A stretch of DNA of 64,000 nt from Ensifer sp. LC163 (GTDB lineage Bacteria > Pseudomonadota > Alphaproteobacteria > Rhizobiales > Rhizobiaceae): contig NZ_MBSS01000068.1 in the NCBI RefSeq assembly GCF_001695855.1, forward strand, positions 167,503 to 231,502, in the 5' to 3' direction. The first letter of the stretch is position 1; each line of letters begins with the position of its first letter. The notes under the pieces are model-generated. The model was not told where the DNA came from and did no database searches. It worked only from the letters and a program-made list of their open reading frames with translations. Below, in pieces: positions 18,002-26,100 of the stretch. Both the position numbers and the translations under genes were made by a program.

Positions 18002-18077
18002 TGGTGGAGTCGAAGGGAGTCGAACCCTCGACCTCCGCAGTGCGATTGCGGCGCTCTCCCAACTGAGCTACGACCCC
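18002..18077 (-). tRNA. tRNA-Ala (anticodon CGC)
   Basis: 76-nt cloverleaf read on the minus strand, with encoded CCA at the 3' end. Acceptor arms ggggtcg and cgactcc pair with the G3-U70 wobble that specifies alanine. The anticodon stem ccgca/tgcgg encloses loop atcgcac, giving CGC. The T-arm is gaggg-ttcgact-cccTt. All arms fold, so it should be functional. A truncated gene fragment lies on its 5' side (18260-18370), but no integrase is present. Confidence 0.95.
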
Positions 18078-18259
18078 ATTCCGCCCTGTAAATTCGACAC
18101 TCGGCCGAGAGCGCCAGTAACCGTATGCACGCATCAAGGTAGAGCATCTCGCGAATCATGAACGGATCCCTATTCTTTGCAAGGGGTAGCTGTTGGGCCC
18201 GACCCGATGCCGTAACTGGTGGCGAAGGGGCGAACCCTTGGCCATCGCGACTGCGTCAT

Positions 18260-18370
18260 TCAATAATCTAAGGCGACGCTACCGATATTGGGCGTGCCGT
18301 CCGCCGCCGCCGCGATGATGGACGGAATGACGCCTTCGAAGCCCTCGCCGAGGTCAGGGAGCCATATCAT
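18260..18370 (-). pseudogene. Fragment of a pyridoxamine 5'-phosphate oxidase-like protein
   Basis: The 36-residue reading MIWLPDLGEGFEGVIPSIIA... TPNIGSVALDY resembles the extreme N-terminus of flavin-dependent PNPOx-like proteins (pattern FEGVIPSxIAT-ADGxPN). It ends in a stop where the beta-barrel should continue, so only a remnant remains. Lies between tRNA-Ala and the YbhB-like gene. The rest of 18078-18458 shows no gene. Confidence 0.5.
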
Positions 18371-18458
18371 CGCGTCTCCGCCCGGATCACGGTTCCCGCC
18401 TGGGGCCTGGGGCCTGGACATAGAGTTTGGCCGTACGCTCAGCCACGCTGTCGGCCCG

Positions 18459-18932
18459 TCAGTGTGCCGCCCTGCGGTAGGTGCCAACAAGCTCGGTCTT
18501 GGCGATGATGTGGGCGCGCATTTTCACTTCGATCTGGTCCTTGCTGGCCGCCGCAGATACATTCAGCCGGTCATCAAGTGCGTAGAGCTTGAAGAAGTAG
18601 CGGTGCGTGCCGATGGGAGGACAAGGGCCGCCATAGGCATTGCGATTCCAGCCGTTCCTGGCTGTGTCGGCGCCTGACGGCAGTTGCGAGATCCCTTCCG
18701 GAAGCCCGGACAGATCGGGCGGCAGATTGAAGACAACCCAATGTACCCAGGTCATCTTCGGATGGGCCGGATCCGGGGCATCCGGATCGTCGACGATCAG
18801 CGCGATGCTTCTGGTTCCGGCCGGGATGTCCGTCCATTCAAGAGGTGGTGAGATATCCCGTCCTTCGCACGTGTAGAGGCTGGGAATGGTTCCGCCATCG
18901 TCAAAGGCGGGTGATGTGATGGTAAAAGTCAT
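18459..18932 (-). CDS. YbhB/YbcL family (Raf kinase inhibitor-like, PEBP fold) protein
   Basis: 157 residues. Family signature: ITSPAFDDGGTIPSLYTCEGRDISPPLEW at the start, the phosphate/ligand pocket DDPDAPDPAHPKMTWVHWVVFNLPP (residues about 47-72), and the PYGGPCPPxGTHRYFF-like motif AYGGPCPPIGTHRYFFKLYALD. ATG 18932 places this pattern at the normal N-terminus; the open frame extends to 19097 without similarity. The bacterial proteins are small cytoplasmic or periplasmic PEBP homologues of poorly defined function. No operon partner is seen. Confidence 0.92.
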   Translation of the reverse strand: MTFTITSPAFDDGGTIPSLYTCEGRDISPPLEWTDIPAGTRSIALIVDDPDAPDPAHPKMTWVHWVVFNLPPDLSGLPEGISQLPSGADTARNGWNRNAYGGPCPPIGTHRYFFKLYALDDRLNVSAAASKDQIEVKMRAHIIAKTELVGTYRRAAH

Positions 18933-19175
18933 GGGGTCCTCGGCGAGTTCAGGAAGCAGTTTCCTAGCGGCACTCGTGATGAGCCACTGCCTGGCGCATT
19001 GTCCATCTAGACAGGGGTCCGGTCCAGAGAGGACATGGGACATCGCCCGATTGTCGGTTTCGATAGCCTGACAAGCGAAACGCCGGATGGTTTGCAATTG
19101 CGTTGATGCGGCTCAATGAAATGACGCGCGCGGGATCACCATTGTTGAATTGCCATTGGCCGAGAAGGAGTATGC

Positions 19176-20267
19176 ATGAGGTTCTTTCTTTGCGGTGATG
19201 TCATGACCGGCCGCGGCGTCGACCAGATCCTGCCGCATCCTTGCGATCCGGCTCTGTTTGAACGCTACTGCTCATCGGCGCTGGACTATGTCAGGCTTGC
19301 CGAACGGTCTTCGGGGCCCATTCCGCGCCCTGTATCGCTCGACTATATCTGGGGCGACGCGCTCCTGGAGATCGACAGCCAAGCAGCGGATCTCCGCATT
19401 GCCAATCTCGAAACGAGTATCACCGCGAATGGCGTGCCAGAAGCCAAGGGCATCAACTACCGCATGCATCCGGACAATATCGGCTGCCTCGCCATTGCCA
19501 AGATCGATTGCTGCGTGCTTTCGAACAATCATGTTGCGGATTGGGGAATGCCGGCTTTGTCCGATACGGTCAGGTACCTTGCGCAAGCGGGAATCGCCAG
19601 CGCCGGTGCCGGCGACAATGCCGAAGCTGCGGGTCGCCCGGCGCTGCTGCACGCGGCAGCAGGACGACGGGTGCTGGTGTTCGGTTTCGGCTGTCCTTCT
19701 GCGGGCGTCTCGGCTCATTGGGCCGCCAGAAGGCAAAGGCCGGGCGTCAATTTCCTTGGCGATCTGGGGGACGCTGCTGTCGCGCGGGTCATACGCGGCA
19801 CGGAGCAATGCCAAAGCGCCGGGGACCTCGTCGTCGTGTCGATCCATTGGGGGCCAAACTGGGGCTATGAGATACCGCAAGCGCATCGACAGTTCGCCCA
19901 TCGGCTGATCGACGAAGCCGGCGTCGGCCTTGTTCACGGGCATTCGTCCCACCATCCGATCGGTATGGAAATCTACCGCGGCAGGCCAATACTTTATGGA
20001 TGCGGCGATTTCATCAACGACTACGAGGGGATACGCGGTCACGAGGCCCTGAGACCGGATCTCGCGCTCGCCTATTTCGTGGACATCGACGACCGCGACC
20101 ATCGCTGTCGCGGCTTCGAAATGGTAGCGTTCCGCCGGACAAGATTTCGTCTCGTACGTGCTGAGTACGACGACGCCGTATGGCTCGCCGAGGTGCTTTC
20201 CAGACGGAGCCGGGGCTGCCGAATTGCGAAGGGGGACGATGCGTTGATCAGCCTTAGTGCGGCATGA
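19176..20267 (+). CDS. CapA-family metallophosphatase-like protein
   Basis: 363 residues of the CapA/PgsA family (calcineurin-like fold). Visible motifs: FLCGDVMTGRGVD at 3-15 (metal Asp and the GR pair), IANLETSIT at about 72-80, VLSNNHVADWGMPAL (the NNHxxD motif), and VVSIHWGPNWGYE and LVHGHSSHHPIGMEIY for the remaining histidines. Members are linked to polyglutamate or capsule biosynthesis, but many solitary homologues have no established substrate. A gagaaggag ribosome-binding site precedes ATG 19176. No CapB/CapC partner lies nearby, so the poly-gamma-glutamate role is not supported by context. Confidence 0.88.
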   Translation: MRFFLCGDVMTGRGVDQILPHPCDPALFERYCSSALDYVRLAERSSGPIPRPVSLDYIWGDALLEIDSQAADLRIANLETSITANGVPEAKGINYRMHPDNIGCLAIAKIDCCVLSNNHVADWGMPALSDTVRYLAQAGIASAGAGDNAEAAGRPALLHAAAGRRVLVFGFGCPSAGVSAHWAARRQRPGVNFLGDLGDAAVARVIRGTEQCQSAGDLVVVSIHWGPNWGYEIPQAHRQFAHRLIDEAGVGLVHGHSSHHPIGMEIYRGRPILYGCGDFINDYEGIRGHEALRPDLALAYFVDIDDRDHRCRGFEMVAFRRTRFRLVRAEYDDAVWLAEVLSRRSRGCRIAKGDDALISLSAA

Positions 20268-20382
20268 CGGTCTAGCGATAGGGAAGCCGGATATGTCCGC
20301 ATGCAAGACTTGAGTGGGGCAACGGCATGTCCAACTTGCTACCAAGGAGCGGAACCGAGCCGGATTGCGCGATTTCGAGGAG

Positions 20383-20529
20383 CGCCTCATCGAGATCGAC
20401 GGTAAGGACGTGACCAAGGCTCTATCGGCCAAGCGCGGGCTCGCCATGGCGTTCCAGTCCTAAGCGCTCTATCCGCACATGACCGTGCGCAACAACATGG
20501 CCTTTCCACTCGAGATGGCCAAAAAGCAG
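20383..20529 (+). pseudogene. Remnant of a MalK/UgpC-type ABC ATPase
   Basis: The frame from 20383 reads RLIEIDGKDVTKALSAKRGL, then AMAFQS, a TAA stop, ALYPHMTVRNNMAFPLEMAKK: unmistakably the Q-loop region of a MalK-class ATPase (normally [14 protein letters not shown]). The stop replaces the Tyr codon after FQS. No Walker A or signature motif remains on either side, so it is a decayed fragment of about 50 codons. The surrounding 20268-20647 has no other gene. Confidence 0.8.
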
Positions 20530-20647
20530 AGCAGACATTATGCGGCGAACTTTAGATTCAGGTGACTAGATGCATTACGCAATTTGGTTGAATTTTTGGC
20601 CAGACTGCGGAGTTGATCGCACACCCCAACGAACCTAGAAATGCGGG

Positions 20648-21013
20648 ATGGCAAAGCTGTGGATCTCATATCTGAGTGGTTTGATGAAGCTAGCGATCAT
20701 TTTGTCGTTCGCTGCATTCACCTTCAGCAATTCAGAGCAGGTCGCCATTCATAGCAGCGCTGCCTTAGTTGAAGCCGCTATTGATGTCGGCCATTCGCAT
20801 CACTGCGTGAGCGCGGCGGATGAGAAGAGCGATCACCATAACGGCGAGCATAGCTACCGGAAGTGCTGCCGTGCGATGTGCACTGTCTTAGCGGTTCTGA
20901 CGGACGTCCCGACGTTGGCTGACCGGGCGCCAGCCACGACGCACCCACGTGCTGTTTGGTCCGAGCCGAATTCGTTCTTTCCCCCCCGCCTCTATCGCCC
21001 TCCAATCGCCTGA
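20648..21013 (+). CDS. Small His/Cys-rich exported protein of unknown function
   Basis: 121 residues; not recognised. An N-terminal hydrophobic stretch (LMKLAIILSFAAFTFSNS) suggests a signal peptide or membrane anchor; the ATG 12 codons in (MKLAII) is an alternative start. The middle is rich in His and Cys: HSHHC, SDHHNGEHSY and KCCRAMC, which could bind a transition metal or form disulfides in the periplasm, followed by a weakly hydrophobic segment and a Pro-rich tail (FFPPRLYRPP). Base composition is visibly lower in GC than the operons around it. Coding status is probable but unproven. Confidence 0.5.
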   Translation: MAKLWISYLSGLMKLAIILSFAAFTFSNSEQVAIHSSAALVEAAIDVGHSHHCVSAADEKSDHHNGEHSYRKCCRAMCTVLAVLTDVPTLADRAPATTHPRAVWSEPNSFFPPRLYRPPIA

Positions 21014-21328
21014 TTTTGTGAAATCGCGCCGTATCCGCGACGCGTAATCCCGTAAGCCGCTCAGTTGGCTCACGCTGTTGGAGATATCACAAAACTTAGG
21101 TTCAGAGATGAACGGGTTTCACATCCGGTCTTGCGCAGGTCCCATCCAGCACACTTCCGAAAGCCGATGGCTGACTATGTGCGGGCGGACTGGATTCATC
21201 CCGCGCGTTCATCGACCGAACTCACTTGCTCCTCGCTTGGGCACCGACTGGCGCGAACCTTTCGCTAAAGAGAGGTCGTTGCCTTTCGGATTGCGCGGCG
21301 TCGGAGCAACTGATCAGGAGTTCCTTAC
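21014..21328 (+). other. Intergenic, no gene recognised
   Basis: 315 bases between the His/Cys-rich small ORF and the CheR-like gene. Overlapping short frames show no recognisable protein similarity, and no strong hairpin or repeat was seen. It probably holds the promoter of the downstream gene. Confidence 0.4.
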
Positions 21329-22240
21329 ATGTCCACCATCAATTTCGCCGATGCCGTTTTCCAAACGCCACGCCGTGTCTGCCACAGTATCTGGGACGGG
21401 CTGCCAGGCGCGATTACGCAGACCCGCGCTATGCGCCGTTTGGGCAGATTCATTTATCGCAGGTTCACCCGCCACACGGTTCGCAACCAAAGCCACTACA
21501 CACAGTTCATGCGAAACCCGCCGCTGTTGGACGTCTTGGCAAGGCTTTTGTCCGCGTACCAGATTGGGTCGACCGTCAAACTGGCGTCAATTGGGTGCAG
21601 TACAGGCGCGGAGTTATATTCGGCCATGTATGTGCTGCGTCGGGCCCGGCCAGATTTAACGATTCTGGCGACAGGCGTGGATATTTCAAGCGAGGTTGTC
21701 AAAGCTGCCGAACGAGGCATCTATTGTCCAGACCAGCCCGCCGCAATAAACGGCTTGTATCAGGAAGGGCGACCAGAAGTCTTCCGGGAAGATATCAATG
21801 CTCTTCGCGACGTGTTTGAAGTTCAGCACGGTGGAACGCTTCGGGTGCAGGATTGGCTTCGCAAGGACACCATCTGGTTTACAGCCGATGCAACGGAAGG
21901 TGGGCTCGCTGCCACCCTCGGGCCGCACAATATCGTTCTTGCAAACAATGTGATGGGTCCGATGGACGACCCGCTTGCCGAAGTCTGCTTGCGGAACGTG
22001 ATGAACTTAGTCGAGCCCGGGGGATACCTTGTTGTCGATGGTATCGACCTCGATTTGAAGACACGAGTTTTGGCAACGTCCGATTTCAAGCCGGTCCTCC
22101 TGGGACAGGAAGAACTGTGGTCGGCTGATGGGTCGAAGGACGGATGGCCGTGGGTCCGTTGGGGGCGTGAACCTTTGGATCGGACCGAACCAACCTGGGA
22201 GTTGCGATACTCGATAATCTTTCAGCGTACCCAAGGTTAA
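21329..22240 (+). CDS. CheR-type SAM-dependent methyltransferase, orphan
   Basis: 303 residues. The SAM-binding core resembles chemotaxis-type CheR enzymes: motif I VKLASIGCSTGAELYSAMYVL (near 83-103) and the acidic motif TILATGVDISSEVVKAAERGIY (CheR has FATDIDxxxLexAxxGxY). A later VEPGGYLVVDG corresponds to the core beta-strand after the family's LxPGG motif. No chemoreceptor, CheB or response regulator is nearby; the next gene is a polysaccharide flippase, so the target may be a glycan or an unrelated protein (inference). The N-terminal 60 residues do not obviously match the CheR receptor-binding domain. Confidence 0.72.
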   Translation: MSTINFADAVFQTPRRVCHSIWDGLPGAITQTRAMRRLGRFIYRRFTRHTVRNQSHYTQFMRNPPLLDVLARLLSAYQIGSTVKLASIGCSTGAELYSAMYVLRRARPDLTILATGVDISSEVVKAAERGIYCPDQPAAINGLYQEGRPEVFREDINALRDVFEVQHGGTLRVQDWLRKDTIWFTADATEGGLAATLGPHNIVLANNVMGPMDDPLAEVCLRNVMNLVEPGGYLVVDGIDLDLKTRVLATSDFKPVLLGQEELWSADGSKDGWPWVRWGREPLDRTEPTWELRYSIIFQRTQG

Positions 22241-22340
22241 GCAGAAGGTGGATAGGCGAGGGGGATACGCTTTGCCGTATTCCTCCGTCCGGCCACCCTA
22301 TCGCTGCCGAGACTTTTTTCTTTAATGAAGGACGAGTCCA

Positions 22341-23870
22341 TTGCCAGTTGACCGGTCGGCAGACCAACCAAACCAGCCGCTACGGGAAAAAGGTGGAAGT
22401 ACGGTAAGCTCGAACACCACCGGATCAGTCATGGCCGGAGGATTTTGGGTGATTGCCGCCAAGGCGACTGCTCAAGTCACACAGCTTTGTACGTTCTTTG
22501 TTGCTGCACGACTTCTCGCGCCGACCGAGTTTGGATTGTTTGCATTCATTTCGGCCATAGCCATTCTCTGCGTTGTTCTTGCGGAAGGAGGTTGGGCCGA
22601 ATTCATAATGAAATCCGGTGACGACCGCGATCGTTTCGACCAGGTGGCGACAATCGCTTTGCTGAGTGGTCTGTTCTTTACAGTGTTGGGGTTGGGTGCC
22701 TCGGCAGTGCTTTATCTCTGGACGGAGAGATATTGGGAAAGCGCTCTTCTCGCACTCTTCAGTTGCTGGATGCTGCCAGCCGCCGTTTCGACCGTATATG
22801 ACGGGACCCTCGTCGTTCGTGGTCAACTGCGTCAGCAGGCGGTTATTCGCATCCTGGCAGAGGTGGTCGGCGTTGGTGCGACGATCACAGGGCTTCTTCT
22901 TGGATGGCATGCGGCCGCCCTGGTCATCGGCAGAATTGCCATCCAGCTAATGGTGCTTACGGGGTCAGCCCGGATCGTTGGCTGGAGGCCGCATTTATCT
23001 ATCACGCGATCGGTGGTGAAGGGCGTTTTTGAGTTCTCACGGCATATCGTCGCGAACCGGATCGTCGTCTTTCTCAGCTCCTATTCTGGAACGCTCGCAG
23101 TCGGTAGTTTCCTGGGCGTAACCGAGGCCGGGTACTATCGCGCTGCGGAACGAATAGTCTCGGCCATCTCCGAGTTTTTGGGGGAGCCAACCCGGGCACT
23201 TGGTTGGGTCGTTTTCAGGCGTGCTCGGGACCGGCAGGCCAAGCACCAGGACAATTCAGTTGCCGAAGCGAGCGGTCGTTTTCTGACCGTGCTGCTTGTT
23301 GTTGCTTCACCCATCTATCTTGGGCTGATGCAGGTGTCGGACGCCCTGGTTTACTTTGTTCTTGGCGAGCAGTGGATGCCTGCGGCGCTCATCGTGTCAG
23401 TCCTATGTCTGAAGCAACTGCTGCTCCTGCCGGGTTACATCACCGAACCGTTGCTGTCCGTGATGGGGAACGTGAACAAGAGACTGCCGGTCACGCTGTT
23501 GAACGTCTTCGTGTCGCTGTCACTCATCGTCGCGCTCGCGCCATTTGGTCTGCTGCCGTTGGCGGTGGGACAATGCGTCAGCGCCGCCTTTGCGGTGACG
23601 ACGTCGGTCAGATTACAGATACGGTTCGGCGGCGTTGACTGGCGAAGCGTGATGAAGAATATCGCAATCCTGATCGCGCCAGCCGCTTCAGCAATGGTCG
23701 CCGTTGTTGTCGTTCTTCATGGCAAGTTGGAGGTGCCGTCGATCCCGTTGATGTCGACATTCCTGTTACAGGTTGGGATTGGCGCTGCGGTCTATTGCTC
23801 GATCTTCCTGCTGCTTGCTCGATGGACAGGACGCGTGAAGCTTGCCCGGCAAGGTGAGCTATCGTTGTAG
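22341..23870 (+). CDS. Polysaccharide flippase (Wzx/oligosaccharide translocase type)
   Basis: Up to 509 residues with about a dozen hydrophobic helices spread through the protein, and the family pattern FWVIAAKATAQVTQLCTFFVAARLLAPTEFGLFAF in helix 1-2, where the LAPxEFGLFAF motif is characteristic. Such MATE/MOP-superfamily proteins flip lipid-linked oligosaccharide repeats across the inner membrane during surface or exopolysaccharide synthesis. The listed start is TTG 22341; ATG 22431, just before the first helix (MAGGFWVIAA), is a good alternative. No glycosyltransferases are in the window. The stop is only 11 bases from an IS3 remnant, so the last few residues may have been altered by insertion. 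Confidence 0.82.
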   Translation: MPVDRSADQPNQPLREKGGSTVSSNTTGSVMAGGFWVIAAKATAQVTQLCTFFVAARLLAPTEFGLFAFISAIAILCVVLAEGGWAEFIMKSGDDRDRFDQVATIALLSGLFFTVLGLGASAVLYLWTERYWESALLALFSCWMLPAAVSTVYDGTLVVRGQLRQQAVIRILAEVVGVGATITGLLLGWHAAALVIGRIAIQLMVLTGSARIVGWRPHLSITRSVVKGVFEFSRHIVANRIVVFLSSYSGTLAVGSFLGVTEAGYYRAAERIVSAISEFLGEPTRALGWVVFRRARDRQAKHQDNSVAEASGRFLTVLLVVASPIYLGLMQVSDALVYFVLGEQWMPAALIVSVLCLKQLLLLPGYITEPLLSVMGNVNKRLPVTLLNVFVSLSLIVALAPFGLLPLAVGQCVSAAFAVTTSVRLQIRFGGVDWRSVMKNIAILIAPAASAMVAVVVVLHGKLEVPSIPLMSTFLLQVGIGAAVYCSIFLLLARWTGRVKLARQGELSL

Positions 23871-23880
23871 AGGTCGGCGA

Positions 23881-24030
23881 ACTGGTTCTCCGCAGCAGGT
23901 CGTGCACCTTCATCACCCGATAGACGCGTTTGACGTTTGGCCACGAGCGGCTTTCGCTGCGGGCGTTGCGGCGCAGGATGGCATGAACCCGGCGATAGCC
24001 GTAGGCCGCTATGTCGTCGTCGAAAGTCAT
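23881..24030 (-). pseudogene. IS3-family transposase (OrfB) fragment
   Basis: Minus-strand reading AAYGYRRVHAILRRNARSE followed by SRSWPNVKRVYRVMKVHDLLRRT is the conserved helix region preceding the DDE core in IS3-family OrfB proteins (YGYRR...NxKRVxRLMK). Only about 45 codons are recognisable and no DDE core or terminal repeats remain. It separates the flippase from the cold-shock gene. Confidence 0.8.
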
Positions 24031-24152
24031 CGATTCCGTGCTCGGCTTCGAGCCTACTTAGGATCGGCATGCACCTTGCGCCGCGAGCGCTGACGCCGCC
24101 AGAAACAGGCGACGTTGCCAATGGGCCATCTTTGAGTGAGAAGAGATGCAGA

Positions 24153-24356
24153 TCAAACTGATCTGACGTTTTCCGCTTTCGACTTCCCGGTCTTGCGGTC
24201 TTGGCCCAGTTCGTAGCTGACCTTCTGTCCGTCTCGAAGTGGTCCGGAGTCCTGAACCGCCGACACATGGACGAATACATCTGCCCCGCCATTGTCGGGC
24301 GTGATGAAGCCAAAACCCTTGTCCTGGTTGAAAAATTTAACGGTACCGGTTGCCAT
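24153..24356 (-). CDS. cspA: Cold-shock domain protein
   Basis: 67 residues, the full length of a CspA-type single cold-shock domain. RNP1 is KGFGFI at 13-18 and RNP2 is VFVHVSAV near 27-34; [14 protein letters not shown] is the standard start, so ATG 24356 is chosen over the upstream ATG 24371. It binds single-stranded nucleic acid and acts as an RNA chaperone. Monocistronic. The assignment to a particular csp paralogue is by family only. Confidence 0.93.
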   Translation of the reverse strand: MATGTVKFFNQDKGFGFITPDNGGADVFVHVSAVQDSGPLRDGQKVSYELGQDRKTGKSKAENVRSV

Positions 24357-24741
24357 CTTTATCCTCGTCAACGAAGCGGCTTACGTGCCGCCGGCAGAGC
24401 TTATTCATCGCTGCGCTCGCATGCAACCTTTCCTCCGCGCGACAGCGCGGACCAAATAGAATCCTATAAAAGGCTTGGTTGCTCGACTGGCTCTCCGGTC
24501 TTTGCGACAATGGTCGAAGCCGAGGGATATCTACGCACCAGATCTGCATGCGAGCGCTTGGGTGACCATTTTCAACGCCCTATCTGGCCGCAAACGCTGG
24601 CGTGCATCGCGATTGAACTTGCTCTCTACGACATCCGCATCAACGCGGTTGGGCTTGGCTGTCGTTGAAATCCCCGTCTCCCTTCGGTCGTCGGTTCGAA
24701 TCCACTCAAGGCGACCTTTGCCGCCCCCGCGGCGGGCGGTC
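24357..24741 (-). other. Intergenic upstream of the cold-shock gene
   Basis: 385 bases with no supported gene. On the minus strand it must contain the cold-shock promoter and probable long 5' leader. A short ggttcgaatcc stretch near 24692 looks like a tRNA T-arm, but no tRNA fold surrounds it. Confidence 0.4.
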
Positions 24742-25896
24742 TCAAACGAAGCATGCTTGGAACGGCTTTACAGCTGCTCCCATCGCCGCCGCGTCGCTGC
24801 CGATCTCCGAAATAATCAGTTTCGGATGGGGACGGGAAACGCCGTAGCGGGGTTTCCCGAAAAGTTCGGTGCGGTCGATCAGCATCTGGGCAAGATCCAC
24901 GGGGACCTGCCCGCCGAAGACGATCGCCTGCGGGTCGTAGACGGCCCAGATCGCGTTGACGAGACGGTTATAGGCTGGCGCCACCTCGTCGACCCATTCC
25001 TCCACACCTGGCCAAGTCCGGTCGAAGTGCTTTCGCATGTAGCTGATCGAAGGAACGTTGACGTTATGGCGATTGAGCCTTTCCAGCAGATATTGCAGTG
25101 CCGGCCGTCGTTTGTTTTCCTCATAGTCGTACATCTGCGAGAACTCTCCCGCATTGCCGTTACCGCCGAGCAGAAGCTCGCCATCGCTGATCAGGCCGCC
25201 GCCGAAACCGTAGTTGAAGCTCAGATAAGCCAGATGCTTGATGTGGCGGCCGGCTCCGAACATGATCTCGGCGATTGCTCCGGCCTTGGCGCCGTTCATG
25301 GTCCAGACCGGTTTTCCGAAGGTTTCGAAAAGTAACGGGCCGAGTTCGATCAACGACCATTCGTGCAACGGCAGGGACGCATTGTAGCGCGTCCCGTCCA
25401 CGTGGAAGCCGGCGATGCCGAAACCAATTCCAAAGAAGCGCTCCGACGACAGCCCGAGACGCTGCTGATGCCCTGTCAGTTCCTCGCGAACAAGCTCCAG
25501 CGATTGCCGCATGCTGCGGTTCCACAGCAGGATGCTGCTTTCGGCCAGGATTTTTCCGGAAAGGTCGATGAGACAGATGTCAATCACATCTGAAGTGACG
25601 GACAGGCCGCAGGCATAAGCGTGGTCGCCGTTGAGACGCAGCATCGGGCTCGGCTGGCCGCTGCCAAGCCCGGGCTTCGGCTGGCCCAGAAGTACGATGC
25701 CGCGTTCAGACAGACTGTCCAGGATCCGATGGACCGACTGCTGCGTCAGGTCGGACAGTCCCGTCAGTTCCGAGCGGGAGAGACCCGGGTGGCGCCAGAT
25801 CAATCGCATGAGGCTGCGCTCGTTTGCGGAAGCGACCGCATCGTCGTTGGCGCGAAGAAAGTGCTGGTCGATCAGCAGTTCCGGTGAATAAGGCAT
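24742..25896 (-). CDS. ROK-family transcriptional regulator
   Basis: 384 residues. The N-terminal winged helix (SLMRLIWRHPGLSRSELTGLSDLTQQSVHRILDSLSERGIV, about 28-68) is followed by the ROK sugar-kinase-like domain. The glycine-rich phosphate-like loop is present as YNYGFGGGLISDGELLLGGNGNAGEF (NYGFGGG and GNAGE). The zinc-binding CxCGxxGCxE motif of NagC/Mlc-type ROK proteins is replaced by YDYEENKRRPALQY without cysteines, so zinc binding is not expected. Divergent from the ugp-like operon with two similar inverted repeats between them, making it the likely regulator of that operon, responding to a sugar or polyol derivative (inference). Confidence 0.9.
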   Translation of the reverse strand: MPYSPELLIDQHFLRANDDAVASANERSLMRLIWRHPGLSRSELTGLSDLTQQSVHRILDSLSERGIVLLGQPKPGLGSGQPSPMLRLNGDHAYACGLSVTSDVIDICLIDLSGKILAESSILLWNRSMRQSLELVREELTGHQQRLGLSSERFFGIGFGIAGFHVDGTRYNASLPLHEWSLIELGPLLFETFGKPVWTMNGAKAGAIAEIMFGAGRHIKHLAYLSFNYGFGGGLISDGELLLGGNGNAGEFSQMYDYEENKRRPALQYLLERLNRHNVNVPSISYMRKHFDRTWPGVEEWVDEVAPAYNRLVNAIWAVYDPQAIVFGGQVPVDLAQMLIDRTELFGKPRYGVSRPHPKLIISEIGSDAAAMGAAVKPFQACFV

Positions 25897-25921
25897 GCTC
25901 GGTCTCCTTGCGCAGGGTAGT

Positions 25922-25940
25922 TACCACGCGCGTGTGACAA
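25922..25940. promoter_or_regulatory. Candidate ROK operator, site 1
   Basis: The sequence around 25922-25940 contains the half-site gtgtgacaa (25932-25940) with an imperfect mirror tacca to its left. The same half-site recurs in site 2, both in the divergent region between the ROK gene and the ABC operon. Close to the ROK start (25896), consistent with autoregulation. Confidence 0.45.
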
Positions 25941-25990
25941 CTGCTAGGAGTTTGTCTTCCTTCCGTGCGTATCGCCCATAACGCGGGGGA

Positions 25991-26006
25991 GGATGCCGCG
26001 GCATCC
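25991..26006. promoter_or_regulatory. Perfect 16-bp palindrome in divergent promoter
   Basis: ggatgccgcggcatcc is self-complementary over 16 bases and lies midway between the two gtgtgacaa-type sites. It may be an additional regulator site or a chance GC-rich palindrome. Confidence 0.4.
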
Positions 26007-26024
26007 GAGAATACCTTCAACTAA

Positions 26025-26047
26025 TTGTCACACACCAAGTGTAACAA
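26025..26047. promoter_or_regulatory. Candidate ROK operator, site 2
   Basis: Inverted repeat ttgtcacac (26025-26033), five-base spacer accaa, gtgtaacaa (26039-26047): eight of nine positions are complementary. The left arm is the exact reverse complement of the half-site at 25932-25940. It lies about 55 bases upstream of the SBP start, a position suited to repression of the ABC operon. Confidence 0.55.
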
Positions 26048-26100
26048 CGCCCCGTCATTCTTCCCGAAAAGGCTCGGGTATCCAAAAGGGCGAAGCGAAC

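Noticed and set aside
18002..18500. Integrated island at tRNA-Ala
   Set aside because: Only a gene fragment lies beside the tRNA; there is no integrase and no visible repeat of the tRNA 3' end.
24680..24720. ggttcgaatcc resembling a tRNA T-arm
   Set aside because: The stem around it does not pair (flanks gtc and act), and no acceptor or anticodon arm is found on either side.
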